Below are positions 1 to 8,238 of a stretch of DNA of 64,000 bases, in pieces. The first letter of the stretch is position 1, and each line of letters begins with the position of its first letter. The notes under the pieces were generated by a model, which saw nothing but the letters and a program-made list of their open reading frames with translations, was not told the DNA's origin and made no database searches. This DNA is from Micromonospora parathelypteridis. GTDB lineage: Bacteria; Actinomycetota; Actinomycetes; Mycobacteriales; Micromonosporaceae. Made by a program: the position numbers and the translations under genes. The DNA lies in assembly GCF_014201145.1 (NCBI RefSeq), contig NZ_JACHDP010000001.1, positions 6,138,001-6,202,000 of the forward strand, read 5' to 3'.

Positions 1-519
1 CGCATTCGCACCGGCAGTGCAGGCCGTCGAGATGCAGAAGTTCGGCCCCCGCCAGCGGAGCTGCCGCGCGATGAGTGATGCCGCCGCGTTCGGCATGATC
101 ATCGGGATCGCCCAAGGGCTGATCCGGTCCGGCCCGTTCTCGATGAACGCGCGGACCTGCGTGTAGAAGCTCTCGGACCCGCCCATGCCGGTGCCGACCA
201 CGACCGCGCACCGGTCCGGGTCGAGCTGCCGGGGGTCGGCGTCGGTGTACGCGTCCAGCGCCGCCGCGATGGCGAGCTGGCAGACACGATCGGTCTGCCG
301 GACCATCTTCGGACTGAGGTAGGCGGTCGGGTCGAAGCCCTGGATCTCGCCCGCGAAGCGGGTCGCCAGACCCGAGGCGTCGAAGCTGCGGATCGGGCCG
401 ATGACGGAGCGCCCGGACCGCAGCACCGGCCACAGCGCGTCGACGGTGTCGCCGGCCGGCGTCCTGGCACTCAGCCCGGTGACGGCAACCCGGTGCCGGA
501 CGGAATCGCCGCCCTCCAT
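1..519 (-). CDS. Beta-ketoacyl-ACP synthase (KAS I/II type), 3' end outside window
   Basis: Reading leftward from an ATG at 519, the frame is open to base 1, giving 173 residues of a thiolase-fold condensing enzyme. The start reads MEGGDSVRHRVAVTGLSA, typical of a KAS II/PKS-type ketosynthase. It continues with GTGMGGSESF and ends in ISTACTAGANA, which contains the TACxxG active-site cysteine. The ATG shares one base with the TGA of the upstream ACP gene (TGATG), so the two are translationally coupled. The enzyme should catalyse decarboxylative Claisen condensation on an ACP-bound chain. The two catalytic histidines expected further on lie outside the window. It could be a dedicated secondary-metabolite KS or a spare FabF; the free-standing ACP partner and the biosynthetic genes further right favour the former. 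Confidence 0.9.
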   Translation of the reverse strand, partial: MEGGDSVRHRVAVTGLSARTPAGDTVDALWPVLRSGRSVIGPIRSFDASGLATRFAGEIQGFDPTAYLSPKMVRQTDRVCQLAIAAALDAYTDADPRQLDPDRCAVVVGTGMGGSESFYTQVRAFIENGPDRISPWAIPMIMPNAAASLIARQLRWRGPNFCISTACTAGANA

Positions 520-818
520 CAGGCGGGCGTCTTTCGCTCGGCCGCCTCCACCGCCCCGGCGCCCTCGGCGGCAGCACCGGCCCCGCCGTCGAGCACCATG
601 TCGAGCGCCTGCCCGACAGTGTTGATCTCGCGCAGCCCGTCCTCCGGCAGTCGGATCCCGAGCCGGTCCTCCAACGCCATCAGCAGCTCCACGAGGTCGA
701 GGCTTTCCGCATCGAGATCCTTGCGAAAGTCCGCGTCCTCGGTCACCGCCTCGGGCTCGACCACCAACACCTCGACCGCGACCTCACGTAAAACCGCAAG
801 AGCCTGCAGTCTGTCCAT
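519..818 (-). CDS. Acyl carrier protein (free-standing)
   Basis: A 99-residue discrete carrier protein. The phosphopantetheine attachment serine is S39 in DAESLDLVELLMALE, the usual start of helix II. A second acidic stretch and an Ala/Gly-rich tail follow. The ATG at 818 is chosen over one nine codons upstream because GGAGGG sits three bases before it. The gene is coupled to the ketosynthase downstream. It most likely carries the growing chain for that KS. The Ala/Glu-rich C-terminal extension after about residue 80 is longer than in FabC-type ACPs (about 75-80 aa), so this is unlikely to be the housekeeping ACP. Confidence 0.9.
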   Translation of the reverse strand: MDRLQALAVLREVAVEVLVVEPEAVTEDADFRKDLDAESLDLVELLMALEDRLGIRLPEDGLREINTVGQALDMVLDGGAGAAAEGAGAVEAAERKTPA

Positions 819-1074
819 GTGCCCTCCAACAATTACCCGAGGCAATCGGTGCCGAATTGGGGCTTCACCTGCAAGAGCTGAGGCAGGCTAGCACGCAAAG
901 TCGTTGCCCAGTAAGGGCATCGTCACTCCTGCGTCACGAATCCGACTCGGGCAATATGGCGGGCTAATTCCAACTCTGTCCATAGTCGATGCTTAGTGAA
1001 GATCAATAGCAAGGTCTTCGCCGGCGCATTCGTAGACGCCGAAACACCCATGACTTACGTCCTTACGGACTCCA
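819..1074 (-). promoter_or_regulatory. Upstream region of ACP-KS operon
   Basis: A 256-bp non-coding gap between the LuxR-type regulator and the ACP-KS operon. On the minus strand TTACTG, an 18-bp spacer and TAGCCT form a weak promoter-like pair, with the -10 about 70 bp ahead of the ACP start. GCTAATT (963) and GCTTAGT (991) resemble motifs seen in other promoters of the window, but not at 11-bp spacing. No gene is visible. Confidence 0.35.
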
Positions 1075-3807
1075 TCAGCCCGGGCCGACACCGAGCGCGG
1101 CGAGGTCTCGTCGGCCCTCGGCGGCCCGGTCGGGTAGCAACAGGAGCGTGCAGGCTCGTTCGAACCGGGCGCCGATGCGCTCCCACCCCGCCACGGATGC
1201 GGTGAGGGCGGCGGCGTCGCCGTACAGGCGGCCCCGGGCGCGGGCGGTGCAGGCCGCGGCCCACGCGCTCTCGTGCCGCTCGGCGGCCGACAGCAGGTCC
1301 GCCGCGTCGGGAAGTTCGGCGACGACGGCCAGCTCGGCGCCCACCGCCCGCGAGTAGGGCGGAGACCAGCTGCGGACGCCGTTGAACGTCAGGCGGACAA
1401 GCGCCGCAGCGTCCTCGACCCGCCCGGCGTGTACGGCGAGCCGCGCGTCGACCATCGACACGAACGTGGAGTGCGGGGGTAGCTCCCCGATGACCTCGAT
1501 CGCGCGGGAACGCCACAGCGCGTACCCCTCGTCGTCGCCGCGCAGCCCAAGGACGAGGGCGACCGCGGCCATCGGTGGCGACATCGTGCCGGTGCGCGGA
1601 CGGCCAGCCCGCCGCCAACCCTCCCACGCGGTGCCTGCCATCCGCAGCGCCTCGTCGAAGCGTCCGCTGAGCACGAGGGGCGTGATCAGGAGGGCGGCCG
1701 AGTAGTAGGAGCTGCCGGCGAGGTCGTCGTCCATGGTCCGCTGGCCGACCGACAGGGCGGCAGGTAGGTCACCGACGCCGAGGGCAGCCAGGTGGGCCAT
1801 CAGGTACGTGTCGACGATCTCCGGGGCGGCGTTCGGGTCGTGCCGGGACATCGCGGGTAGCAGGGTCAACCGTTCGTCCATGATCCGGCGAAGGTCCGCG
1901 CCCCGCCCGGCCACGATGTCGGCGGTGGCCACGGTGTCCAGAGCCGCGCTGATCAGCACCGGATCGCCGGTGGCCCTTGCGGCTGCCACGGCGGCCGCGG
2001 CGAGCGCCGGGTCGGCCTCGTACCTGTCGGAGGTCGCGGCCCAGGCCACCGCCTCGGCGAGGCGGGCCGCCACCACGGCGTCACTCGACCCGTCGGCCGC
2101 CGACACGGCCTTGTCGAGGAGGTCACGCAGGCGGTCGTGCGGAACCTCGGCGGCGAACCCTGCTGGGTGTCGCCGCGCGGTGGTGACCGCCTGCGCCAGC
2201 GCGGTGGCGGTGGCCCCACGGTCCCCGGCCTCCCGGGCTTGTCGCGCGGCGGCGAGTAGCAGGTCGAAGGGCTGCTGACCGTCGTCGCCGATCGCATGGG
2301 AGACGGCGGAGGCCGCGCGTAGGTCCGCCGCGGCATCGCCAGGCGCGGGGGCGCGAACGGCTGCGGTCCGGTAGTGACCGAGTGATTCCATCAGGAATCG
2401 CCGTGTGTAGGCGAGGTGTGCCAGTGCCCGAGCCAGCCGATGCGGCAGCTCACCTGGGCCTTCGGGAGCGACGGCGAGGGCGGCTCTCAGATCGTCGGCC
2501 ACGCCGTCGAACTCTTCGTACCACTCGTCGCCGTCCAGCCTCGTCTCCAGCTCCGAGGCGACCTCCGCCGCCCAGCGCAGGTGCCGGTCCTGGACCTCCG
2601 GCCGCTCACCCGAACCGTCAAGCTGTTCGATGGCGAACGCGCGCACCGTCTGCAGCAGCCGCCACCGGGCCACCCCACCCCGACGGTGCACGCTGACCAG
2701 GCTCTTGTCCGCCAGCCTGCCAAGCACGTCGGCAACCGCACCGCGGGTGCTCCCGGCAGGGCTCACCCCGACGACGGCGGTGAGGTCGAACGCCCCGGCG
2801 AAGACGGCGAGCCGCCGGAACAGTGCCTTCTCCTCGTCATCGAGCAGGTCGTGGCTCCAGCCGATGACCGCGCGCAACGAGCGGTGCCGCTCGTCCACAC
2901 CCCTACCGCCAACCACCAGCCGTAACTGGTCATCGAGCGCGGCCATCAACCCGTCCTCGCCCAGGGTGGCACTGCGGGCGGCGGCCAACTCGATCGCCAG
3001 CGGCATACCGTCCAGTCGCGCGCACAGCTTGGCGACCACCACGGGGTCCGCCCGGAACCCGGGGTCCGCGGCGGTAGCGCGGTCCATGAAGAGCCGTTCG
3101 GCGTCGGACTCCAACGGCAGTGGGCCCAGCGGTACGGCGCGCTCACCTCGTACGCCGAGGCGTTCCCTGCTGGTGGCGAGGATGTGGGTGCCGGGGCAGG
3201 CGGCCAGCACCCGCTCCGCGAACGGTGCCACCACGTCGATCACATGCTCGCAGTTGTCCAGCACCAGCAGCGATCGACTCTCCCCGAGCCGCTCCACCAC
3301 TGCGTCCTCCAGCGACTGCTGGGGGCGTTCGCTGACCCCGAGCGCGCTGGCCACCGCCTGTGCGACGTACCCGCCGCGTGCCGGGACGAGGTCGACGAAC
3401 GCTCCACCGGCGGGGAAGGAGGGCCCCGCCGCTCCAGCGATCTGGCCCGCCAGCCGGGTCTTCCCCATCCCGCCTGGTCCCACCACGGTCACGAGTCGGG
3501 CGCCGCGCAGCGTCTCCGTCAGGTGCTCGCGTTCCGCGCTTCTGCCGACGAACGTGGTGAGCGCCGATGGAAGGCCGGCCAGCCGCCCCGGTACCGGTGC
3601 CCCCGCCTGCACCTGTACGGCGAGCTCGCCGAGCGCCCTCCGGTCGGTTACGCCGTACTTGCGCAGTAGCGAGGAGACGTGGTTCTCCACGGTCCGAACG
3701 GAGATGTGGAGCCTGCCGGCGATGTCCGCGTTGGACAGACGCGCGCCGAGCATGACGAGCACCTCGAGCTCCCGCTTCGACGCTCCGACGGGATGCGTGA
3801 CGGCCAT
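1075..3807 (-). CDS. LuxR-type HTH / NTPase (NB-ARC-like) / TPR transcriptional regulator
   Basis: A 910-residue regulator. Residues about 8-60 are a LuxR/GerE helix-turn-helix (ADIAGRLHISVRTVENHVSS). An ATPase domain follows, with Walker A GPGGMGKT (110-117), Walker B-like LLVLDNCEHV (181-189) and the AFSR/LAL-type GMPLAIELAAAR near 266. A winged-helix segment and a long helical TPR-like C-terminal half of about 500 residues complete it. Placing the LuxR HTH at the N-terminus is the reverse of MalT/LAL proteins, where it is C-terminal; here it takes the position that the OmpR-type domain has in SARPs. The gene lies downstream-convergent to the reductase at 3942 and next to the ACP-KS pair, so it may regulate that operon. 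That link is inferred from position only. Confidence 0.85.
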   Translation of the reverse strand: MAVTHPVGASKRELEVLVMLGARLSNADIAGRLHISVRTVENHVSSLLRKYGVTDRRALGELAVQVQAGAPVPGRLAGLPSALTTFVGRSAEREHLTETLRGARLVTVVGPGGMGKTRLAGQIAGAAGPSFPAGGAFVDLVPARGGYVAQAVASALGVSERPQQSLEDAVVERLGESRSLLVLDNCEHVIDVVAPFAERVLAACPGTHILATSRERLGVRGERAVPLGPLPLESDAERLFMDRATAADPGFRADPVVVAKLCARLDGMPLAIELAAARSATLGEDGLMAALDDQLRLVVGGRGVDERHRSLRAVIGWSHDLLDDEEKALFRRLAVFAGAFDLTAVVGVSPAGSTRGAVADVLGRLADKSLVSVHRRGGVARWRLLQTVRAFAIEQLDGSGERPEVQDRHLRWAAEVASELETRLDGDEWYEEFDGVADDLRAALAVAPEGPGELPHRLARALAHLAYTRRFLMESLGHYRTAAVRAPAPGDAAADLRAASAVSHAIGDDGQQPFDLLLAAARQAREAGDRGATATALAQAVTTARRHPAGFAAEVPHDRLRDLLDKAVSAADGSSDAVVAARLAEAVAWAATSDRYEADPALAAAAVAAARATGDPVLISAALDTVATADIVAGRGADLRRIMDERLTLLPAMSRHDPNAAPEIVDTYLMAHLAALGVGDLPAALSVGQRTMDDDLAGSSYYSAALLITPLVLSGRFDEALRMAGTAWEGWRRAGRPRTGTMSPPMAAVALVLGLRGDDEGYALWRSRAIEVIGELPPHSTFVSMVDARLAVHAGRVEDAAALVRLTFNGVRSWSPPYSRAVGAELAVVAELPDAADLLSAAERHESAWAAACTARARGRLYGDAAALTASVAGWERIGARFERACTLLLLPDRAAEGRRDLAALGVGPG

Positions 3808-3941
3808 CGCGCCATCATGCCCGACTCTGGATCACTGGTGCGTAGTCCAGTGAGTGGCGGAATGCGTGCCCACCACCGATGCCCGTCGCGTCCCCGTCCC
3901 GCAAGCTCGACCTGAGTCCACCGAAGCCACTTGGGAGACAC

Positions 3942-4502
3942 ATGGGGCGCGTCGTCCTGTCCATCTTCACCAGTGCCGACGGGGTCGTCGACGACCCGCA
4001 GCGGTTCACCTTCCAGTTCGTCAGCGAGGACTCCATGCGGACCGGGCTGGCGCAACTGCGGGCCGCCGATGCGCTGCTGCTCGGCCGGGTCACCTATGAG
4101 GGGTTCGCCGCGTCCTGGCCGACCATGACTGACGAGGCCGGCTTCGCCGACAAGATGAACAGCATGCCCAAGTACGTCGTCTCGACGACGCTGGACCGGG
4201 GCGAGTGGAACAACACCACCGTCATCAGTGCGAACGTCGCCGAGACGGTCACCAAGCTGAAGGCCGAGGTGGACGGTGACATCTTGATCTACGGTAGCGT
4301 CGCACTGGTCAGGTGGCTGCTGCGCAACGAACTCGTCGACGAACTGCGCCTCGTCACCTACCCCGTAGTGATGGGCGGTGGCGTGCGCCTCCTTGAGGAG
4401 TCGAGCGAACCGGCGGTCCTCCGGTTTGTCGGCGCGCAGGCATTCGACTCGGGCGTGGTCGTGCTGACCTACGCCCCCACCGGGGACAAGCTCCTCGGGT
4501 GA
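3942..4502 (+). CDS. Dihydrofolate reductase family protein (RibD C-terminal domain)
   Basis: A 186-residue single-domain protein of the RibD_C/DHFR-like fold. Signatures are the N-terminal VVLSIFTSADGVVDDP, the nucleotide-binding LLLGRVTYEGFAASWP, and a C-terminal part with ILIYGSVALVRWLLRNELVDELRL followed by PVVMGGGVRL. These stand-alone proteins are presumed NAD(P)H-dependent reductases of unknown substrate and are common in actinomycetes. The ATG at 3942 is used because GGGAGA lies four bases before it; an in-frame ATG at 3879 lacks an RBS. A paralogue sits at 57442. No link to folate or riboflavin synthesis is visible locally. Confidence 0.85.
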   Translation: MGRVVLSIFTSADGVVDDPQRFTFQFVSEDSMRTGLAQLRAADALLLGRVTYEGFAASWPTMTDEAGFADKMNSMPKYVVSTTLDRGEWNNTTVISANVAETVTKLKAEVDGDILIYGSVALVRWLLRNELVDELRLVTYPVVMGGGVRLLEESSEPAVLRFVGAQAFDSGVVVLTYAPTGDKLLG

Positions 4503-4600
4503 GAGCAGTTGAGGGTGGGAGCGCTGCGACACTCGACCCTCGGCTACGACACGTTCTATCGGCCCGTGCTCTTTAGCGAACAGTGATGAAGGAGAAGACC

Positions 4601-4945
4601 GTGAACGACGATGTCACCCAGTACATCAACAAGACGCAGCCGTGGCAGATCGACGTCTGCGAAAAGCTGCGTGCGATGATCGGCGAAACCATCCCAGACG
4701 TAGAGGAACAGCTTCAGTACGGCAAGCCGCACTACCTCAAGAACGGCCAGTTCGCCGCCGTCATCGCGGTAGCCAAGTCCAAGATCTCGTTCATGGTCTT
4801 CAACGCGACGGACATCCCGGAGGTCAAGGGATTCCTCCGGTCAATGGGCAACGGCGAACGCAAGACCGTCGACATCAAAGAGGGGCAGGACGTCGACTAC
4901 GACGCGCTCGCCAGCATCCTCGGGAAGACCACGGCTGCCCTGTAG
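4601..4945 (+). CDS. DUF1801 (YdhG-like) protein
   Basis: A 114-residue protein with the DUF1801 pattern: helical start, GETIPDVEEQLQYGKPHYLKNGQFAAVIAVAKSK split by the conserved Y-GxP-Y turn, then FNATDIPEVKGFLRSMGNGERK. The fold resembles a frataxin/SRPBCC-sized alpha-beta domain and its biochemical role is unknown. The GTG at 4601 is chosen because AAGGAG ends six bases before it; in-frame starts at 4583 and 4586 would put the RBS inside the gene. It probably stands alone, with a 98-bp gap after the reductase. Confidence 0.8.
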   Translation: MNDDVTQYINKTQPWQIDVCEKLRAMIGETIPDVEEQLQYGKPHYLKNGQFAAVIAVAKSKISFMVFNATDIPEVKGFLRSMGNGERKTVDIKEGQDVDYDALASILGKTTAAL

Positions 4946-4985
4946 TTGCCAGCGGGTCTGCCGTCGTGGGTCTGATCAATCCGAC

Positions 4986-5878
4986 TCAGTTCGTGGGCGT
5001 CAACCGGCCGGTCTCGTCGCCCTGGGCGTCAAGGAGCACCAGGGCATCACCGTCGAGGCCGGCCCGCCTGGCCGTCGCGAGCCATTGGCCGACCGGCACG
5101 CTGTCGGTGCAGAACGCCAGCGTGACCCCTCTCCCAGTGGGAGCAGGGTGCCGCCGGCACCGCTGATCCACCGACCGCTCTCGTCGTTGCACCCGTCGGA
5201 CCCGCGCCACTCACCGTCTGCGGTGAACTCCACGTACGCCGCCTTGTGCCCGCTGAGGGGCACCCAGCGACCCACCAGCCGGCGTTGATCCATGGGTACA
5301 AGCGTCACCGGTAGTGCGACAGCGGGTGCCAGGGCTCGCCGAGCCTCGTCGGTCACCAGCGGCGGTTCCAGCACCGAGTCGGCCAGGTTCGGCTCGGGGG
5401 TCGGTGTCGCCCCGGGAATCAGCCGGGCAACCGTCTGCCTCCCTCCGTCCAGAAGGACGGGTAGCCCCTTGCCGTCGAACTGGTACGCCGTCACGCGCCG
5501 CAGCCACTCGGGAGTTTCCTGACTAGCCTTCTCGCAGCCAGGGATGCCTTCGACCGCGGCAGCGAAAGCCTGCCAAATGTCGGCGAGAAAAACACCTTCG
5601 CTGTTGGCCCGCCAGGTCCCGCCCAGGGTGCCGCAGTGGGTGCCGACCAGGTGCAGCTCGCCATGTGCGAGGTGCAGGATCTTGCCCGCGCCGGGGTCGG
5701 CAACGTCAATGAGCGTCCAGGACCCGATCAGCGCCTCCGGCGCCAACGGCACCACGGCCGCCGTGGTGCCCGATAGTGGCGGCCTTGGGTCAGCGGGCTC
5801 CGAATTGCCCTGCCGACCGCATCCGCTGAGCAGCACAGCCATCACCATCAACGTCGCCAAGCGGCCCTGATCAGCCAT
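4986..5878 (-). pseudogene. META-domain lipoprotein gene with a frameshift
   Basis: The reading frame starts at an ATG at 5878 with a lipoprotein signal peptide (LATLMVMAVLLSGCG, lipobox LSGC). It contains two repeats of a META/HslJ-like domain; the second reads FTADGEWRGSDGCNDESGRW. After GTLLPLGEG the frame changes abruptly to Arg/Trp/Ser-rich nonsense and stops near 5000. In the neighbouring frame the expected continuation appears, VTLAFCTDSVPVGQWLATAR through to DETGRLTPTN, ending at 4986. Restoring one G in the run of four (CCCC on the plus strand, 5126-5129) joins the two parts. The full product would be a surface-attached protein of unknown role. The lesion may be a real single-base deletion or a homopolymer sequencing error. 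Confidence 0.75.
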
Positions 5879-6064
5879 CTCGGTTCCCCATTCCCCGGTC
5901 TCCTGGCACCCTGGCGGGGCCGGACGGCACACGCGGTGAACACCTGCTTCTGCTCCTACCAACGGTTGCTCGGGGCGTCGGATGCGCGTTCGTGGGACCG
6001 CCATTCCGTCACCTACCTACCCAACGCGACAGGGGTCTGGACGGGCTCACGTACTCTTCCCGCC

Positions 6065-7018
6065 GTGCCGGACGAACCGAAGCCGATGCGCTTCCGCTGG
6101 GCGATTGTCGGGCCGCCCCTCGCGACGGCCCTCATGCTCGCCCTCCTCGCGACGCTCGGCGCAGTGCGGGGCAGCAACCCCGAGCTGTGGATGCGTCCGG
6201 CCTCGTTGGCTCCGGGCGGCCCGTTGGTTCTGATGTGGTGGCACATGGTGGTGCGCCCGCGGCGTCGCTGGTGGGCACTTGGCGCCGCCCTCGGGGTGAT
6301 CATCGTTGTCTATCTGGTGCTTCACCGGCTGGTTCTTACCGAGTTGCCGTTCCCGTGGGACGGCGTGGTCAGCTTCGTGGTCGCCGGTTGGTTCGGCGCC
6401 TTCGCGTATGTGTCTGTTACGCGGCGGCCCGCGGCACCGTCGTCCCGCGAAAAGGCCGCCGAGGGCAGCGGGATCGCGCCAGGTGAGGTGTACGAGGCGC
6501 GGTTCGGCTTCACTCGCCGCGACCTGCTGCTGGTGCCTGTCAGCGTGGTCTTTGTCGCCGTCGGCGTTCTGATTCACCGCGACGCACCTGTCGCCGGGGT
6601 CGTCGCTGTCGTGATGGGTGGCGCATTTCTGCTGCTGCGGCTCATCACTGTGCTGGGCCGGCGTGTCGCGCTGCGCGTCGACGCGGCCGGGGTCACTCTC
6701 GGCCACCCGCCCCCGTGGCCGTCCTCGCGGACTGCGGTGGTGCCGTGGTCCGACATCGAAGCTGTCGTGCTGTGGACGCAACGGGCCGGCGGGACAACGG
6801 TTCCGTACGTCGGCCTGCTGCGGCGCCCCGGCCTGCCGCCGCTGCCCGGCTCGGCACGTTCGCGTGGCGTGCAGCGGATGAACCAGGGGGTCGTCCGGCA
6901 CGTGCCGCCGTCCGTGTTGGCGGACAGCCGGCCGGCGACCTTCTGGTCGCTGCACCGGGCGAGCCTCGATGCGGCGGTCCGCCATTTCGCCCCTGCGGTG
7001 GAGATCGTCGACTTGTAG
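6065..7018 (+). CDS. Polytopic membrane protein with PH-like C-terminal domain
   Basis: About 317 residues. Five to six hydrophobic helices are visible: an N-terminal pair, WALGAALGVIIVVYLVLHRL, VVSFVVAGWFGAFAYVSV, LLLVPVSVVFVAVGVLI and VVAVVMGGAFLLLRLITVL. They are followed by a soluble part with a bacterial PH-like pattern, ALRVDAAGVTLG...VPWSDIEAVVLW. This fits the two-helix bPH-type architecture, duplicated. The GTG at 6065 is proposed because TACTCT at 6052-6057 ends seven bases before it, the spacing of a leaderless transcript; an ATG at 6087 is the alternative. Function unknown. The gene diverges from the META lipoprotein. Confidence 0.65.
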   Translation: MPDEPKPMRFRWAIVGPPLATALMLALLATLGAVRGSNPELWMRPASLAPGGPLVLMWWHMVVRPRRRWWALGAALGVIIVVYLVLHRLVLTELPFPWDGVVSFVVAGWFGAFAYVSVTRRPAAPSSREKAAEGSGIAPGEVYEARFGFTRRDLLLVPVSVVFVAVGVLIHRDAPVAGVVAVVMGGAFLLLRLITVLGRRVALRVDAAGVTLGHPPPWPSSRTAVVPWSDIEAVVLWTQRAGGTTVPYVGLLRRPGLPPLPGSARSRGVQRMNQGVVRHVPPSVLADSRPATFWSLHRASLDAAVRHFAPAVEIVDL

Positions 7019-7028
7019 CGGCTACAAG
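7012..7028. repeat. Palindrome spanning two convergent stop codons
   Basis: CTTGTAGC-G-GCTACAAG is an 8-bp perfect inverted repeat around one base. The TAG of the rightward gene (7016-7018) and the TAG of the leftward gene (7022-7024) lie symmetrically inside it. It may serve as a very short shared terminator. No U-tract is present. Confidence 0.5.
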
Positions 7029-7606
7029 CCCTTGCACAGCCGGTGTCGGCGGTACTCAGGCTGAAGCTGCCCGAACGCGAGTCCGTTCTCGTCCAAGGCG
7101 TTGTAAAGGGTCAGCCAGCCGTCCGGAAAGCCCAGGGCAACAGCGACGGCGCCGTCCGCCAGGTCTCCGCCAGCCCATTCGAGAAGCTCGACCGCCTCCA
7201 GCCGCTGCCCGCGCCGGGCAGCCAGCACGCCGGGAACGTCGTCGCGCCAGACGAGCCGGAAGTCGTCCGATGTCGGCCACACCGGTGGCCGGGTCACGTC
7301 CACCGAATCCCACGTAATCGACAGGTCATCGAACTTCTGGTGGTTGACTTCCAGACGCTCGCCGGCGAAGTCGAGCATTACCGGGCAGTCGGCGAACCAC
7401 TCGTCGGCCTCTGCGTCCCACACAACCCATGGGCCCGTCAGCTCGCGCCCGACAAGCCTGGCCAGTCGTCGTCCATGCTGTTCGGCGACTTGATCTATCC
7501 CGTTCAACCAACGCGGCTGATACCCCGCGATCCCGAAGTCGAACACCAGCGAAGTATGCCCGTCCAGGTGTTCGAGCCGCTGCCCTCGTGGGAGCCGGCC
7601 ATCCAC
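7022..7606 (-). CDS. Conserved hypothetical protein
   Basis: A 194-residue acidic soluble protein with no family I can name. It is Trp/Asp-rich (LTGPWVVWDAEADEWFADCPVMLDF, ITWDSVDVTRPPVWPTSDDFRLVWRDDVPGV), with no signal peptide or membrane helix. The GTG at 7606 is proposed because GAGAG lies about eight bases before it and codon use becomes typical from here. The gene begins two bases after the stop of the GyrI-like gene, suggesting co-transcription. It could be an accessory small-molecule-response or immunity-type protein; the sequence alone does not decide. Confidence 0.6.
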   Translation of the reverse strand: MDGRLPRGQRLEHLDGHTSLVFDFGIAGYQPRWLNGIDQVAEQHGRRLARLVGRELTGPWVVWDAEADEWFADCPVMLDFAGERLEVNHQKFDDLSITWDSVDVTRPPVWPTSDDFRLVWRDDVPGVLAARRGQRLEAVELLEWAGGDLADGAVAVALGFPDGWLTLYNALDENGLAFGQLQPEYRRHRLCKGL

Positions 7607-7608
7607 TT

Positions 7609-8238
7609 TCAGCTCTCGCTGGTGATTGGTTGCCGGAGGATGGTGCGCCGCTTGTCGGGTGCGACCTTCCGAAAGTCGCTGAGATAGATCTCGTGGTGGG
7701 TGCCGGTCAGGCGAAGGCCGTGTCCCGGGATGAACTCTTGATGCAGTCGTGCGAGCACGTCGGCCTCTTCGTCGAAGGAGCCGACGTGCAGCGTCTGCAC
7801 GCACCGCCCCTCGGTCAGGGTCTGGAGGCGGACGTCGTCCAGGCGCGCTGGTCGGTTTTTCGCCCCGGTCTGCTCGACGGCGGCGGTGAACATGACCTGG
7901 TCGATCCAGTCCGGGACCATGAGCATCAGCGTCCAATCCCACTGCGACTTGTCCCGGGCAGTGGTGAACGCGGCCATGTCCTCGGCCCACCACAAGCCCT
8001 CCATCGGGGGGACGACGTAGTCCCGCAGGAGGCTCCGCTTGCTGGCGAACTTCAGCTTGTACGCGACGGGGTAGAGCGCCTCGATCGCCTCGGTGAAGGC
8101 GGTCGAGGTATTCGGGTCGCCGTGGCCGTCGACCATGAGGTACTGCAGATCGGGTACGTCGACGACCCGGAACTGGCCTCGTCGCGCTTGGTAGCCGTCG
8201 AGTGTCCTCTTGAAGTCGATCTTCTCGTCGCCGCTCAT
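7609..8238 (-). CDS. GyrI-like small-molecule-binding domain protein
   Basis: A 209-residue protein with the GyrI-like (AraC effector-binding fold) pattern: MSGDEKIDFKRTLDGYQARRGQF, then VPDLQYLMVDGHGDPNTS, YPVAYKLKFASK and a C-terminal LTGTHHEIYLSDFRKVAPDKRRTILRQP. Stand-alone members without a DNA-binding domain bind or hydrolyse small molecules. The ATG at 8238 is preceded by GGGAG and overlaps the TGA of the glycosyltransferase gene (ATGA), so the two are translationally coupled, an unexpected pairing. The catalytic versus binding role cannot be told from sequence. Confidence 0.8.
   Translation of the reverse strand: MSGDEKIDFKRTLDGYQARRGQFRVVDVPDLQYLMVDGHGDPNTSTAFTEAIEALYPVAYKLKFASKRSLLRDYVVPPMEGLWWAEDMAAFTTARDKSQWDWTLMLMVPDWIDQVMFTAAVEQTGAKNRPARLDDVRLQTLTEGRCVQTLHVGSFDEEADVLARLHQEFIPGHGLRLTGTHHEIYLSDFRKVAPDKRRTILRQPITSES

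Noticed and set aside
4572..4578. TTTAGCG before the DUF1801 gene, matching the motif at 23266
   Set aside because: A lone copy without a partner at 11-bp spacing, outside the biosynthetic locus; likely chance.
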